Source: Pseudomonadota bacterium (GTDB lineage Bacteria; Pseudomonadota; Alphaproteobacteria; Acetobacterales; Acetobacteraceae). Taken from it: a DNA stretch of 40,679 bases. The DNA lies in contig JAJZEV010000286.1 in NCBI GenBank assembly GCA_021805665.1, positions 12,645 to 53,323 of the forward strand, written 5' to 3'. Shown piece by piece: positions 25,314 through 33,298 of the stretch. How positions within the stretch are numbered: the first letter of the stretch is position 1; every line of letters begins with the position of its first letter. The notes beneath the pieces were generated by a model. The model made no database searches. It saw nothing but the letters and a program-made list of their open reading frames with translations, and was not told where the DNA came from. The position numbers and the translations under genes are program-made.

Positions 25314-25777
25314 GCGTCGTTTCCTCGGATCAGTCCATCCAGGCGCCGGGTTTCGTCGGCGCTGAGCGGCGTGGTTTCGGCGGGCGCTGACTGGCGGCGT
25401 TTCAGCCAGACCAGGGTGCCCAGCAGGCCGATCGCAAGCAGCGCCGGGGGACCGTACCACAGGACATAGGTTGCCGGCTCGACGGGCGGCTTCAACAGCA
25501 CGAAGGCGCCGTAACGATCGACCACGGCCTGGATGACCGCGGCGTTGGTGTTGCCGGCGGTCAGCCGTTCGCGCACGAACATGCGAATGTCGTGCGCCAG
25601 GTCGGCGCCGGATTCGTCGATCGATTCATTCTGGCACACCAGGCACCGAAGCTGGCTGCCGATCGCCCTGGCTCGGGATTCCAACGCCGGGTCGGCCAGA
25701 CGCTCCGCCGGTTCGACCGCCCGGGCGGCCACGGTGGTCAGCAGCAGCATCGCGAGCAGCAGAAGAAAGCGTCTCAT
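25310..25777 (-). CDS. ccmH: Cytochrome c maturation protein CcmH
   Basis: 155-residue thiol oxidoreductase that reduces the CXXCH motif of apocytochrome c before haem ligation. Signal peptide (residues 1-20), periplasmic domain with LRCLVCQNESI (Cys45, Cys48, the active pair), a C-terminal membrane helix (VLWYGPPALLAIGLLGTLVW) and a short cytoplasmic tail. It overlaps ccmG by an ATGA and ccmI by a TTGA. The length fits the short, CcmH-only form, with CcmI as a separate gene. Confidence 0.96.
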   Translation of the reverse strand: MRRFLLLLAMLLLTTVAARAVEPAERLADPALESRARAIGSQLRCLVCQNESIDESGADLAHDIRMFVRERLTAGNTNAAVIQAVVDRYGAFVLLKPPVEPATYVLWYGPPALLAIGLLGTLVWLKRRQSAPAETTPLSADETRRLDGLIRGNDA

Positions 25778-26310
25778 GACCGGTCGAGTTGCTTGAGCAG
25801 CGGGAGAAGTTCCTTCTCCACCGACTCGGCCGTCAGTGGGCCGACAAATCGCTTCTGGATGACGCCCTTGCTGTCGATGACATAGGTTTCCGGTACGCCA
25901 TAGACGCCGAAGTCAAGGCCGACCCGGCCGTCCTGGTCGATGCCGACCTGGCGGTATGGGTCGCCGAAGCTGGCCAGCAGGCGGCTGGAGTCGGCGGGTT
26001 TGTCCTTATAGGCGATGCCATACAGCGGGATGTGGTTTTCGGACGCCAGACGCATCAGCAGGGGATGCTCCACCCGGCACGGCACGCACCAGGAGGCAAA
26101 GAAATTCAGCACGAAGGGATGGCCCTTCAGCGCGTCCAGCGCCAGCGGCTTGGGATCGTCCAGGCCGGCCAGATCGAACGAAGGGGCCGGCTTGTCGATC
26201 ATCACGGACGGCAGTTCGCGGACATCCCGGGCGGGACGCAAGGCGACGAGGAAATAGCCAGCCAAGCCCAGGAACAGAACCAGCGGCAGCAGATAGAACA
26301 GTCGTTTCAT
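25774..26310 (-). CDS. ccmG: Thiol:disulfide interchange protein CcmG/DsbE
   Basis: 178-residue membrane-anchored thioredoxin-like protein that passes reductant to CcmH or apocytochrome. N-terminal anchor helix (LFYLLPLVLFLGLAGYFLV), active site WCVPC (Cys75, Cys78) in FASWCVPCRVEHP, and cis-Pro loop GVPETYVID. The start follows GGAGA at the end of ccmF, two bases behind its stop; the upstream in-frame extension lies inside ccmF and was not used. Its ATGA overlap with ccmH shows tight translational coupling. Confidence 0.96.
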   Translation of the reverse strand: MKRLFYLLPLVLFLGLAGYFLVALRPARDVRELPSVMIDKPAPSFDLAGLDDPKPLALDALKGHPFVLNFFASWCVPCRVEHPLLMRLASENHIPLYGIAYKDKPADSSRLLASFGDPYRQVGIDQDGRVGLDFGVYGVPETYVIDSKGVIQKRFVGPLTAESVEKELLPLLKQLDRS

Positions 26311-26312
26311 CG

Positions 26313-28304
26313 TTATTCTCCGGCGGCTGGCGCGGGCTCCGCCATGGCACGACGGACAGACCGAGCGGCGGCGCCGACGCGCCAGCGGCGATCGCTGAGA
26401 CTGACGACGCCGCCGAATGCCATGATGACGCAGCCGATCCAGATCCAGGGGACCAACGGCTTCCAGTAAACCCGGACGGTCCAATCCCCTTGGGTGTCGG
26501 ATTCACCCAGCGCCACATACAGGTCGGTCAAGAAGTTGGTGCGGATCGAGGTTTCGCTGGTGGTCTGCTTTTGCAGCGGGAAGAACCGCCGTTCGGGGTG
26601 CATGACCTTCACCAACTGGCCGTCCCGGGTAACACGGATGGCAGCGTCGTCAGCCACGAAGTTCGGGCCGGGGATGCGGGTGACGCTGTCCAGGGTCAGC
26701 TCGTAACCGGCGATGGCGATGGTGCCGCCGGGTTTCAGGATTTCGATGGCTTCCTTGTCCCAGGCGGAGGCAGCGAAGCCGGCGACCGAGACCGCCAGCC
26801 CGAAATGGGCGAACGACATACCATAGGCGGATCGCGGCAAACGGATTGCCCGCCGGAGGCTGTCGCCCAACGGCACCCGGAACAGACGCACGCGTTCGGC
26901 GACTTCGGTCAGCACCGCGGACCCCAGCCAAGCCGCCAGACCGAGGCCGAGCACCGCCAGGACCGGCCCGCCATAGGTCAGGTAGAACATCGCCAGCAGC
27001 ACCAGGGCGGTGGCGATATAGGCCACCCACAGCCGTTGCAGCGCGCCCAGCAGGTCGCCGCGCTTCCAGGCCAGCATCGGGCCGATGCCCACGGCGATAA
27101 TCATCGGCACCATCATCGGTGCGAAGGTGCGGTTGAAGAACGGGAACCCGACCGACAGTTTCGGCCCGCCCATCGCGTCCAGGAACAGCGGGTACAGCGT
27201 GCCCAGGAACACCGTCGCGCAACCGCAGGACAGCAGCACGTTGTTCAGCACCAACGCACCCTCTCGCGAGATCGGCGCGAACAGACCCCCGCCTTTCAGC
27301 GACGGGGCTCGGATGGCATACAGCGTCAGCGATCCGCCGATGGCGGCGACCAGCAGCAGCAGGATAAAGGTGCCGCGTTCGGGATCGGTGGCGAAGGCAT
27401 GCACCGACGTCAGCACGCCGGAGCGGACCAGGAACGTGCCCACCAGGGACAGCGAGAAGGTGACGATCGCCAGCAGGATGGTCCAGGATTTCAGTGTGTC
27501 GCGCTTTTCCACCACGATGGACGAATGGATCAGCGCGGTGCCGACCAGCCAGGGCATGAAACTGGCGTTTTCGACCGGATCCCAGAACCACCAGCCGCCC
27601 CAGCCCAGCGTGTAGTAGGCCCACCAGGAACCCATCGCGATGCCGATGGTCAGGGCACACCACGATGCCAGCGTCCATGGGCGGACCCAGCGTGCCCAGG
27701 CGGCATCGACCCGGCCCTCGATCAGCGCGGCGACAGCGAAGGCGAAGGCGACCGAAAAGCCGACATAGCCGAGGTAAAGGAACGGCGGATGGAAAGCGAG
27801 CCCGGGGTCCTGCAGCACCGGATTCAGCCCGTTGCCGTTCGCCGCGGCAGGGAACGTGCGCAGAAACGGGTTGGAGGTCAGCAGAATGAACAGCAGGAAC
27901 CCGACGGCGATCATGCCCTGAACCGCCAGGACGCGGGCGCGCAGGGCAGGGGGCAGGTTATCGCTGAACAGGGCCACCGCCGCCGCGCACAGCGACAGCA
28001 TGAAGACCCACAGCAGCATGGAGCCTTCGTGGTTACCCCAGACGCCGGTGATCTTATACAGCAGCGGCTTGTCGGTGTGGCTGTTCTCGATGACGTTGAT
28101 CACGGTGAAGTCGGAGGTGACATATGCGTGCATCAGCGACAGCATCGCCAGCGCCGTCAGGGCGAAACCCGTCAGCGCGCAAGACCGCCCGACCGCCATC
28201 CATCCGACATGACGCCGCGCCGCGCCGATCATCGGCACGGTTGACTGTATCGCTGCGACGAACAGCGCAAGGATCAGCGCGAAGTGACCCAGTTCAGTGA
28301 TCAT
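26313..28304 (-). CDS. ccmF: Haem lyase CcmF
   Basis: 663-residue polytopic membrane protein that catalyses haem attachment to apocytochrome c. The haem-handling WWD segment TLGWGGWWFWDPVENASFMPW lies in the N-terminal half, preceded by WGNHEGSMLLW and FHPPFLYLGYVG. The large periplasmic loop near the C-terminus (IAGYELTLDSVTRIPGPNF and beyond) is typical. In most System I operons ccmE, or ccmE and other genes, precede ccmF; here the gene directly upstream is hemA, 45 bases away. ccmA-E must be elsewhere. Confidence 0.97.
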   Translation of the reverse strand: MITELGHFALILALFVAAIQSTVPMIGAARRHVGWMAVGRSCALTGFALTALAMLSLMHAYVTSDFTVINVIENSHTDKPLLYKITGVWGNHEGSMLLWVFMLSLCAAAVALFSDNLPPALRARVLAVQGMIAVGFLLFILLTSNPFLRTFPAAANGNGLNPVLQDPGLAFHPPFLYLGYVGFSVAFAFAVAALIEGRVDAAWARWVRPWTLASWCALTIGIAMGSWWAYYTLGWGGWWFWDPVENASFMPWLVGTALIHSSIVVEKRDTLKSWTILLAIVTFSLSLVGTFLVRSGVLTSVHAFATDPERGTFILLLLVAAIGGSLTLYAIRAPSLKGGGLFAPISREGALVLNNVLLSCGCATVFLGTLYPLFLDAMGGPKLSVGFPFFNRTFAPMMVPMIIAVGIGPMLAWKRGDLLGALQRLWVAYIATALVLLAMFYLTYGGPVLAVLGLGLAAWLGSAVLTEVAERVRLFRVPLGDSLRRAIRLPRSAYGMSFAHFGLAVSVAGFAASAWDKEAIEILKPGGTIAIAGYELTLDSVTRIPGPNFVADDAAIRVTRDGQLVKVMHPERRFFPLQKQTTSETSIRTNFLTDLYVALGESDTQGDWTVRVYWKPLVPWIWIGCVIMAFGGVVSLSDRRWRVGAAARSVRRAMAEPAPAAGE

Positions 28305-28349
28305 CGGTACGCGTGCCCCAATCGGTTGAAAGGCGGACGCGAGGCTCTA

Positions 28350-29567
28350 TCACGCTGCCCTGCGCCGCTCCAGCGGGATGATCGCCTGCAACGCCGCGAC
28401 CAGTTCGTCCATCATCGCATCGGTGTGCAGCGGGCCGGGCGTGAAGCGCAGGCGTTCCTCGCCGCGCGGAACCGTTGGGTAGTTGATCGGGGTGGCATAC
28501 ATGCCAAATTCGTTCAGCAGACGCTGGCTGACGTCCATGCACAACGACGCCTCGCCGATGTGCAGCGGCACGATATGGCTGACGGACTCGATGCGCGGCA
28601 GTCCGGCTTCGTCGAAGCGGGCTTTCAGGGTCGCGGCCCGTTCGAACAGTTTTGCCCGGCGGGCATGGTCCTGGCGCACATGGCGCACGCTGGCCAGCGC
28701 GGCGGCGGCGGTCATCGGCGGCAGAGAGGTGGTGAAGATGAAGCCGGGCGCGGTGGAACGGATGAAATCGACCACGTCGGCATCGCCGGTTATGTAGCCG
28801 CCGTGGCAGCCATAAGCCTTGGCGAGCGTGCCCTCGATAATATCGACACGGTGGGCGACGCCGTCGCGTTCCGACACGCCGCCGCCGCTTGGGCCGTACA
28901 TGCCGACGGCATGAACCTCATCCAGGTAGGTCATCGCGTCGTATTTGTCGGCCAGATCGCAGATCGCGGCGATTGGCGCGATGTCGGCATCCATCGAATA
29001 GACGGATTCAAAGGCGATCAGCTTCGGCGCGCCCGCCGGGGATGCGCGCAGCAGCGATTCCAAATGCGCCATGTCGTTGTGGCGGAAGATGCTGACCACG
29101 CCGCGCGAGCCCTTGATGCCGGCGATCATCGACGCGTGGTTCTTGGAGTCGGAAAACACCTGCCACGGATGGTCGGGGCCGTGCGGGAAGCTGTTCAGGA
29201 TGGTGGACAATGCCGCCTGATTGGAAACGAAGCCGGAGGTGAACAGCAAGCCGGCCTGTTTGCCGTGCAGGCTGGCGAGTTCCGCCTCCAGTTCGTCATG
29301 GACCGGGCTGGTGCCACTGATGTTACGGGTGCCGCCGGCCCCGGCGCCCATGGTTTGGGCGGCTTCGCATGCCGCGTTGACCGGAACCGGATGGCCGCCC
29401 ATCGCCAGATAATCGTTCGACGACCAGACCAGCACCCGCGTCCCGTCCGGGCGCAGATAGTAAGGGAAACCGTCAGCCCGCTTCTGCAGCGGGGTGAATA
29501 TCCGGTAACGTCCCTGGTCGCGGATCGAATCGAGGGAACGCCGGCAGTGTTCTTTGAACGCGGTCAT
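28350..29567 (-). CDS. hemA: 5-aminolevulinate synthase
   Basis: 405-residue PLP enzyme that condenses succinyl-CoA and glycine to 5-aminolevulinate, the first committed step of haem synthesis in alphaproteobacteria. Seen: [38 protein letters not shown] with the PLP aspartate, and [15 protein letters not shown], which carries the Schiff-base Lys250. Length matches the family (about 400-405). Directly upstream of ccmF in the same direction, so haem precursor synthesis and cytochrome c haem ligation may share a transcript. An FNR/FixK-type box lies about 83 bases upstream of its ATG. Confidence 0.97.
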   Translation of the reverse strand: MTAFKEHCRRSLDSIRDQGRYRIFTPLQKRADGFPYYLRPDGTRVLVWSSNDYLAMGGHPVPVNAACEAAQTMGAGAGGTRNISGTSPVHDELEAELASLHGKQAGLLFTSGFVSNQAALSTILNSFPHGPDHPWQVFSDSKNHASMIAGIKGSRGVVSIFRHNDMAHLESLLRASPAGAPKLIAFESVYSMDADIAPIAAICDLADKYDAMTYLDEVHAVGMYGPSGGGVSERDGVAHRVDIIEGTLAKAYGCHGGYITGDADVVDFIRSTAPGFIFTTSLPPMTAAAALASVRHVRQDHARRAKLFERAATLKARFDEAGLPRIESVSHIVPLHIGEASLCMDVSQRLLNEFGMYATPINYPTVPRGEERLRFTPGPLHTDAMMDELVAALQAIIPLERRRAA

Positions 29568-29629
29568 TCTGTAGGAAGCCTTCAGCTCGCCAATCCGGTG
29601 AAAACGTCGTTAACCCTTGTCGCAGAACG

Positions 29630-29657
29630 ATTACAGGGAACCATTGATCCGTATCAA
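29630..29657 (-). promoter_or_regulatory. Candidate hemA promoter overlapping the FNR box
   Basis: Minus-strand TTGATA (29657-29652) and TGTAAT (29635-29630) are separated by 16 bases and each match the sigma70 hexamers at five of six positions. The -35 hexamer is the first half of the FNR box. If this is the real promoter, the bound regulator would block it; a class II activated start further downstream is the alternative. Confidence 0.45.
29644..29657. promoter_or_regulatory. FNR/FixK-type binding site upstream of hemA
   Basis: TTGATCCGTATCAA, a perfect match to TTGAT-N4-ATCAA, centred about 83 bases from the hemA ATG and 235 bases from the divergent gene. Control of hemA by FnrL/FixK-like regulators is known in other alphaproteobacteria. 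Confidence 0.8.
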
Positions 29658-29885
29658 TCCTGTTCGCTTGGCTTGCCCGCCCCATTCAGCGCCAACATGC
29701 GCCGTTTGCGCGTTTCGTCAAAGGGGGCATCGCTGTCGATGGACAGGGGTTAATCATCCGAACCGGGGGCGCCCGATGGGCGCGGGGCAGGCATGCCGCC
29801 GCCCTGCTTTGCAACCGGGCGCGGCGATGGCATAGGAAAATGTTGCATCGCAATATTTGACCACCATTTTTGCCAGGAGCCGCGC

Positions 29886-30503
29886 ATGCCGTTGAGCCAG
29901 CCCGTCCCCCGCGAGCGTTCCCACACGCGTGCCATCGAGATCGCCGGCTACCGCCGGGTGGATGGGCTTTATGACATCGAGGCGCATCTGACGGACTGCA
30001 AGACATTCGGGCAGACCAATTTCGACCGGGGATACATCGAGGCGGGGGAACCGATCCACGACATGTGGATGCGCCTGACCCTGGACGACACGATGCATAT
30101 CCGCGCTGTCGAGGCGGTCAGCGACAAGACTCCATATCGGCTTTGTCCGACCGCCGCGCCGAATTTTACCCGGCTGGTGGGGATGCAGATCAGGCCGGGC
30201 TTCCTGCGGGATGCGACGCACAAGGTGGGCGGGACGGTCGGCTGCACGCATCTGCGGGAACTGCTGCAGCAAATGGCGACCACGGCGTTCCAGACGATCA
30301 ATGCCGCCAAGGCCCGTCACGAACTGGCGGCGGAGGGCGTGAAGGACGAAACCCCCGGCAGCGATGTGCTGGACAGGCGCATTACCGAGAAGTGGGACGG
30401 TGGGCGGAAGATACTGAACACCTGCCTTGCGTATGACGAAAAAGGCCCGCTGGTGCAGCGCCGCTGGCCGCATCTGTTCACCGGGGCGGACGCGGCTGAG
30501 TAA
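29886..30503 (+). CDS. DUF2889 domain protein
   Basis: 205-residue protein with RERSHTRAIEIAGYRRVDGLYDIEAHLTDCK, then PGFLRDATHKVGGTVGCTHLRELL near the middle, the pattern of the DUF2889 family. The function is unknown to me; family members are cytoplasmic and widespread in beta- and alphaproteobacteria. The chosen ATG has AGGAG six bases upstream; a longer in-frame opening has no such site. Divergent from hemA and converging on the glycan gene at 30521. Confidence 0.85.
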   Translation: MPLSQPVPRERSHTRAIEIAGYRRVDGLYDIEAHLTDCKTFGQTNFDRGYIEAGEPIHDMWMRLTLDDTMHIRAVEAVSDKTPYRLCPTAAPNFTRLVGMQIRPGFLRDATHKVGGTVGCTHLRELLQQMATTAFQTINAAKARHELAAEGVKDETPGSDVLDRRITEKWDGGRKILNTCLAYDEKGPLVQRRWPHLFTGADAAE

Positions 30504-30520
30504 CAGGCTGCCTGTTCCAC

Positions 30521-32260
30521 TCACCAGCCGGCCGCAACGATCTTGTCGTGGACGGTGTCAGGCGTGTCCTCACCGAACCACAGATCGATATACCGGCCGC
30601 TCCCGAGCATCGCCGGCGGCACCCAGACCCGCGCGAAGGCGGGGTCGAAACCGGCTTTGGCGTATTGTTCGATCAGCGACAGGTGCCGCGGGCGCCAGAA
30701 CATCGCTGTCGGTGTCCCAAGAAAGGTTCCCATGATAGGGATTCCCGAAGGATAGCCGACAATGAAGCGCGCCCGCTTCAGAATTTCCCGTGTTTCGACA
30801 ATGCTGTATTGCCCGACGATGTTGATATAAATGTCATGAAAGTCATCGCCGCAGGCCCGGACGAAATCCTGAAGGTAATCCAGATCGTAAGCGGCACCGG
30901 TGATTACGATACGGAGACCGAAACGATCGTGCAGCTTGCGTCCGAGAGCGGTCCAGTCCTCGACACGCCATAGCCCGCCGCGATTGAAACCCTCGATGGA
31001 ATTCATCCGTCGGGAACTCAGGTAGAATACCGCGAATCCGGATCCGGCATGGGCAGTGAGTTTGTCGGCCCCTTGGGTGTCTTGGGGCAACTCCCGATAG
31101 CGGGAAAACACGTCATAATCCAGTAAAGCCGGATCGAGGTCAAGGCTGCGGGCGGTTTCAGCGAAGTCGTGCCCTTGTTCCAGATAGCTGTTCACGACGA
31201 AGCGATAGGTAAAAGGCGCGGCCGACGAATAGTCTTCCGGCGCGACCGGACCCGCCGGCAGATAGTTGAGGTATCCGGTTTCCGGATCGACAAGGTCTGG
31301 CGGATGAATGTCGAACCGGGCCGGAATCACAGTCTCCACGAATTCGAACCGTTCCAGTAACGCGTTCGACCGCCGGGCGGTGTCGCCGCCGGGGTCGTTC
31401 ACGAACACGCGCAACTTTTCGACACCGTAACGGGCCAGCAGCGCCGGCACCAGGACAATGCTCCACAGGACATCGCCGATCCCGGAGAAGATGCCGACGT
31501 CCAGCACGCGGGGGCCGGTGACAGCCTGCCCGATCAACCAGAAGTCCTCAGCCTCCAACAGGTGCGGTTCGCGAAACGGGCTGTTCCGGAACATGGTTTC
31601 CAGGCCGTCGCGGCTTGGAAAATGAAACTGGCTGGATGGCCGGACGACCGGCGAGGCGCCCATCGCGGAGGCATTCAGGTCCGGGTGCGCGGCGCTGCGT
31701 GCGCGGAATACCAGAATGCCGCCGGTGACCAGCATCTGCGACAGACCGATCAGTGTCCGGTCGGGGAAAGCGATATGACTGGTGAGGTCGGGCAGGATGA
31801 TCGCTTGAAACCGAGCCTCGCTGTCCACCTGGACCGATCTGGGGGTGAGGCGGACGATGTTGGGGGTCTGCATATCGGGGTGGTCGGTGGCAACAGCGAT
31901 CGTGTCCGCTGGAATCCCGCCGGAGATGAGATGGTCTCGTCTTTCCTTAACGAAACGCTCCATATCCTGGATTTCGGACGGTCCATACGGCGGTGCGATA
32001 TCCGGTTGGTCCGGCTTTCTCAGCGCGCCGACCATGTCGGAAAAAAATGAGCCGCATAGCGGGCAGCCCAGCATGTTGGCGCCCTTCACGTTCATGAACG
32101 ACGCCAGCCGGCGATTTCCGCAAATGCAAATATGGTCGGACATGTCGATGATGCCGGTCACAACCGGCGCCGTCGACGATGGGTGCGGCGGCGCGGTATC
32201 CGGGTTGACGACATTCGTGGCGGCGGGCCGTCCGACCAGCCGGAGCAATCGGTCTCTCAT
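30521..32260 (-). CDS. Putative methyltransferase-like / GT9-like glycosyltransferase fusion with zinc-binding N-terminus
   Basis: About 579 residues, not firmly assigned. The N-terminal part has four cysteines (45, 47, 66, 69; CICGNRR and GCPLCGSFFSDM) as in the zinc-binding lead of sugar methyltransferases, then a degenerate SAM-methyltransferase-like stretch (LIGLSQMLVTGGILVFRARS). The C-terminal half (from about 265) resembles ADP-heptose-type GT9 transferases: FNRGGLWRVEDWTALGRKL, IVITGAAYDLDYLQDF and IVGYPSGIPIMGTFLGTPTAMFW. Probably acts on a surface polysaccharide. An upstream TTG at 32296 is an alternative start; the ATG was preferred but neither has a good SD. Base composition is less GC-rich than its neighbours. 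Confidence 0.75.
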   Translation of the reverse strand: MRDRLLRLVGRPAATNVVNPDTAPPHPSSTAPVVTGIIDMSDHICICGNRRLASFMNVKGANMLGCPLCGSFFSDMVGALRKPDQPDIAPPYGPSEIQDMERFVKERRDHLISGGIPADTIAVATDHPDMQTPNIVRLTPRSVQVDSEARFQAIILPDLTSHIAFPDRTLIGLSQMLVTGGILVFRARSAAHPDLNASAMGASPVVRPSSQFHFPSRDGLETMFRNSPFREPHLLEAEDFWLIGQAVTGPRVLDVGIFSGIGDVLWSIVLVPALLARYGVEKLRVFVNDPGGDTARRSNALLERFEFVETVIPARFDIHPPDLVDPETGYLNYLPAGPVAPEDYSSAAPFTYRFVVNSYLEQGHDFAETARSLDLDPALLDYDVFSRYRELPQDTQGADKLTAHAGSGFAVFYLSSRRMNSIEGFNRGGLWRVEDWTALGRKLHDRFGLRIVITGAAYDLDYLQDFVRACGDDFHDIYINIVGQYSIVETREILKRARFIVGYPSGIPIMGTFLGTPTAMFWRPRHLSLIEQYAKAGFDPAFARVWVPPAMLGSGRYIDLWFGEDTPDTVHDKIVAAGW

Positions 32261-32390
32261 CGCTGCGTCTGTTCCCGCATTCAGGTCAGCGTTCAATCGA
32301 GACGATAACGCTTCCGTTTCGGCAGTATTTCAGATTTCTGCCTGCCGATCCACACCCGGCAGCGATCTCAACGTCCTGCCGCCTGACGCA

Positions 32391-33119
32391 TCACGTCGCG
32401 GGTTTGGCATCCAGGCGGTTGTCGCGCGGACGGAACAGGCAATCGACCTCGACCAGGGAGACTTCGTCGATCCAATGGAAGTTCACCGGGTGGATTTGTG
32501 CGGGTACGAAGCCAGCTTCCGCCATGAATGCGATTGCCTCGTGGAATTGCCAGTTGCCCTCATACAGTTGAATAATGGGCAATTCCATCAGCACGCCCTT
32601 GATGCTGGACAGGGTATTCCGGGCGCCGAGGAGGACTTGTTTTTCGAAGCCCTGGGTGTCGATCTTGAGCAAGGTGTTCGCGCCCGCCGTCAGGGAAGCA
32701 AAATGGTCCAGGGTGCTGACCTCGATTTCCTCGGTACGCCGGGAGGCGGCGGTTTCGGCAAAGGCAGTCGCTGCATTTGTCGTTGGCAGCAGCGAACTGA
32801 ATACCGACGATTCAGATATATTGATGATCGCCTTGCCGGGCTCCGCGCCCAGCGCAAGATTATGTGCGTTCCAGCGTGGATCGGAACCAGCGGTTTGCGC
32901 CAACGTGCGAAAAACAGACGCCACCGGCTCGAACGACTCGATTTGTCCGGTATAGCCTTTCTCGCGCAGCGACGAGGCGAATTGCCCGACGTTGGCGCCG
33001 ACGTCGAACACAAGGTCGATATCGCGGTTCACGATGTAATCATCGATCGTCTTTCTGAAGCTTGACCGGCCGATATCGATATCGAATCGCTTTAATGTCC
33101 GTTTTACAATTTCTTTCAT
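32391..33119 (-). CDS. FkbM family methyltransferase
   Basis: 242-residue SAM-dependent O-methyltransferase of the FkbM group, often found in exopolysaccharide, LPS and glycolipid loci. Seen: VFDVGANVGQFASSLREKG (motif I at 38-45), SFEPVASVFRTL, and TLLKIDTQGFEKQVLLG, all diagnostic. It follows the start of the fusion gene (131-base gap) in the same direction and probably takes part in the same surface-sugar modification. AT content is clearly higher than in the neighbouring dnaE. Confidence 0.9.
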   Translation of the reverse strand: MKEIVKRTLKRFDIDIGRSSFRKTIDDYIVNRDIDLVFDVGANVGQFASSLREKGYTGQIESFEPVASVFRTLAQTAGSDPRWNAHNLALGAEPGKAIINISESSVFSSLLPTTNAATAFAETAASRRTEEIEVSTLDHFASLTAGANTLLKIDTQGFEKQVLLGARNTLSSIKGVLMELPIIQLYEGNWQFHEAIAFMAEAGFVPAQIHPVNFHWIDEVSLVEVDCLFRPRDNRLDAKPAT

Positions 33120-33298
33120 TCCATGAGTCCCCGACTGCGTTCTTCTCCATGTGGCAAGACGGTACGGGAAATCAAAGGCTGTACTGTTGACAATGCGATG
33201 TACTCGCGGCCCGGGCGGACGTTTCGGGGAATTGTTCCGGTTTTGTCTGCCGGTCGATCATGCGTTCGGATGGCGCCGTCGCCCGCGTCCTAACGGGC

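Larger units (their letters stand above)
29568..29885. other. Divergent intergenic region, hemA / DUF2889 gene
   Basis: 318 bases. Holds the FNR/FixK-type box and a sigma70-like promoter for hemA. The half nearer the DUF2889 gene shows no clear structure apart from its SD (AGGAG at 29875-29879). Confidence 0.5.

Noticed and set aside
25956-28244. 762-codon plus-strand opening
   Set aside because: Antisense shadow of ccmF and ccmG: Arg/Gly/Gln/His-rich with no domain pattern.
32261-32296. TTG start 12 codons upstream for the glycan fusion gene
   Set aside because: No good SD, and the ATG at 32260 is at least as good; kept only as an alternative.
33187-33192. Perfect plus-strand TTGACA
   Set aside because: No -10 at proper distance and no plus-strand gene follows; both flanking genes are on the minus strand.
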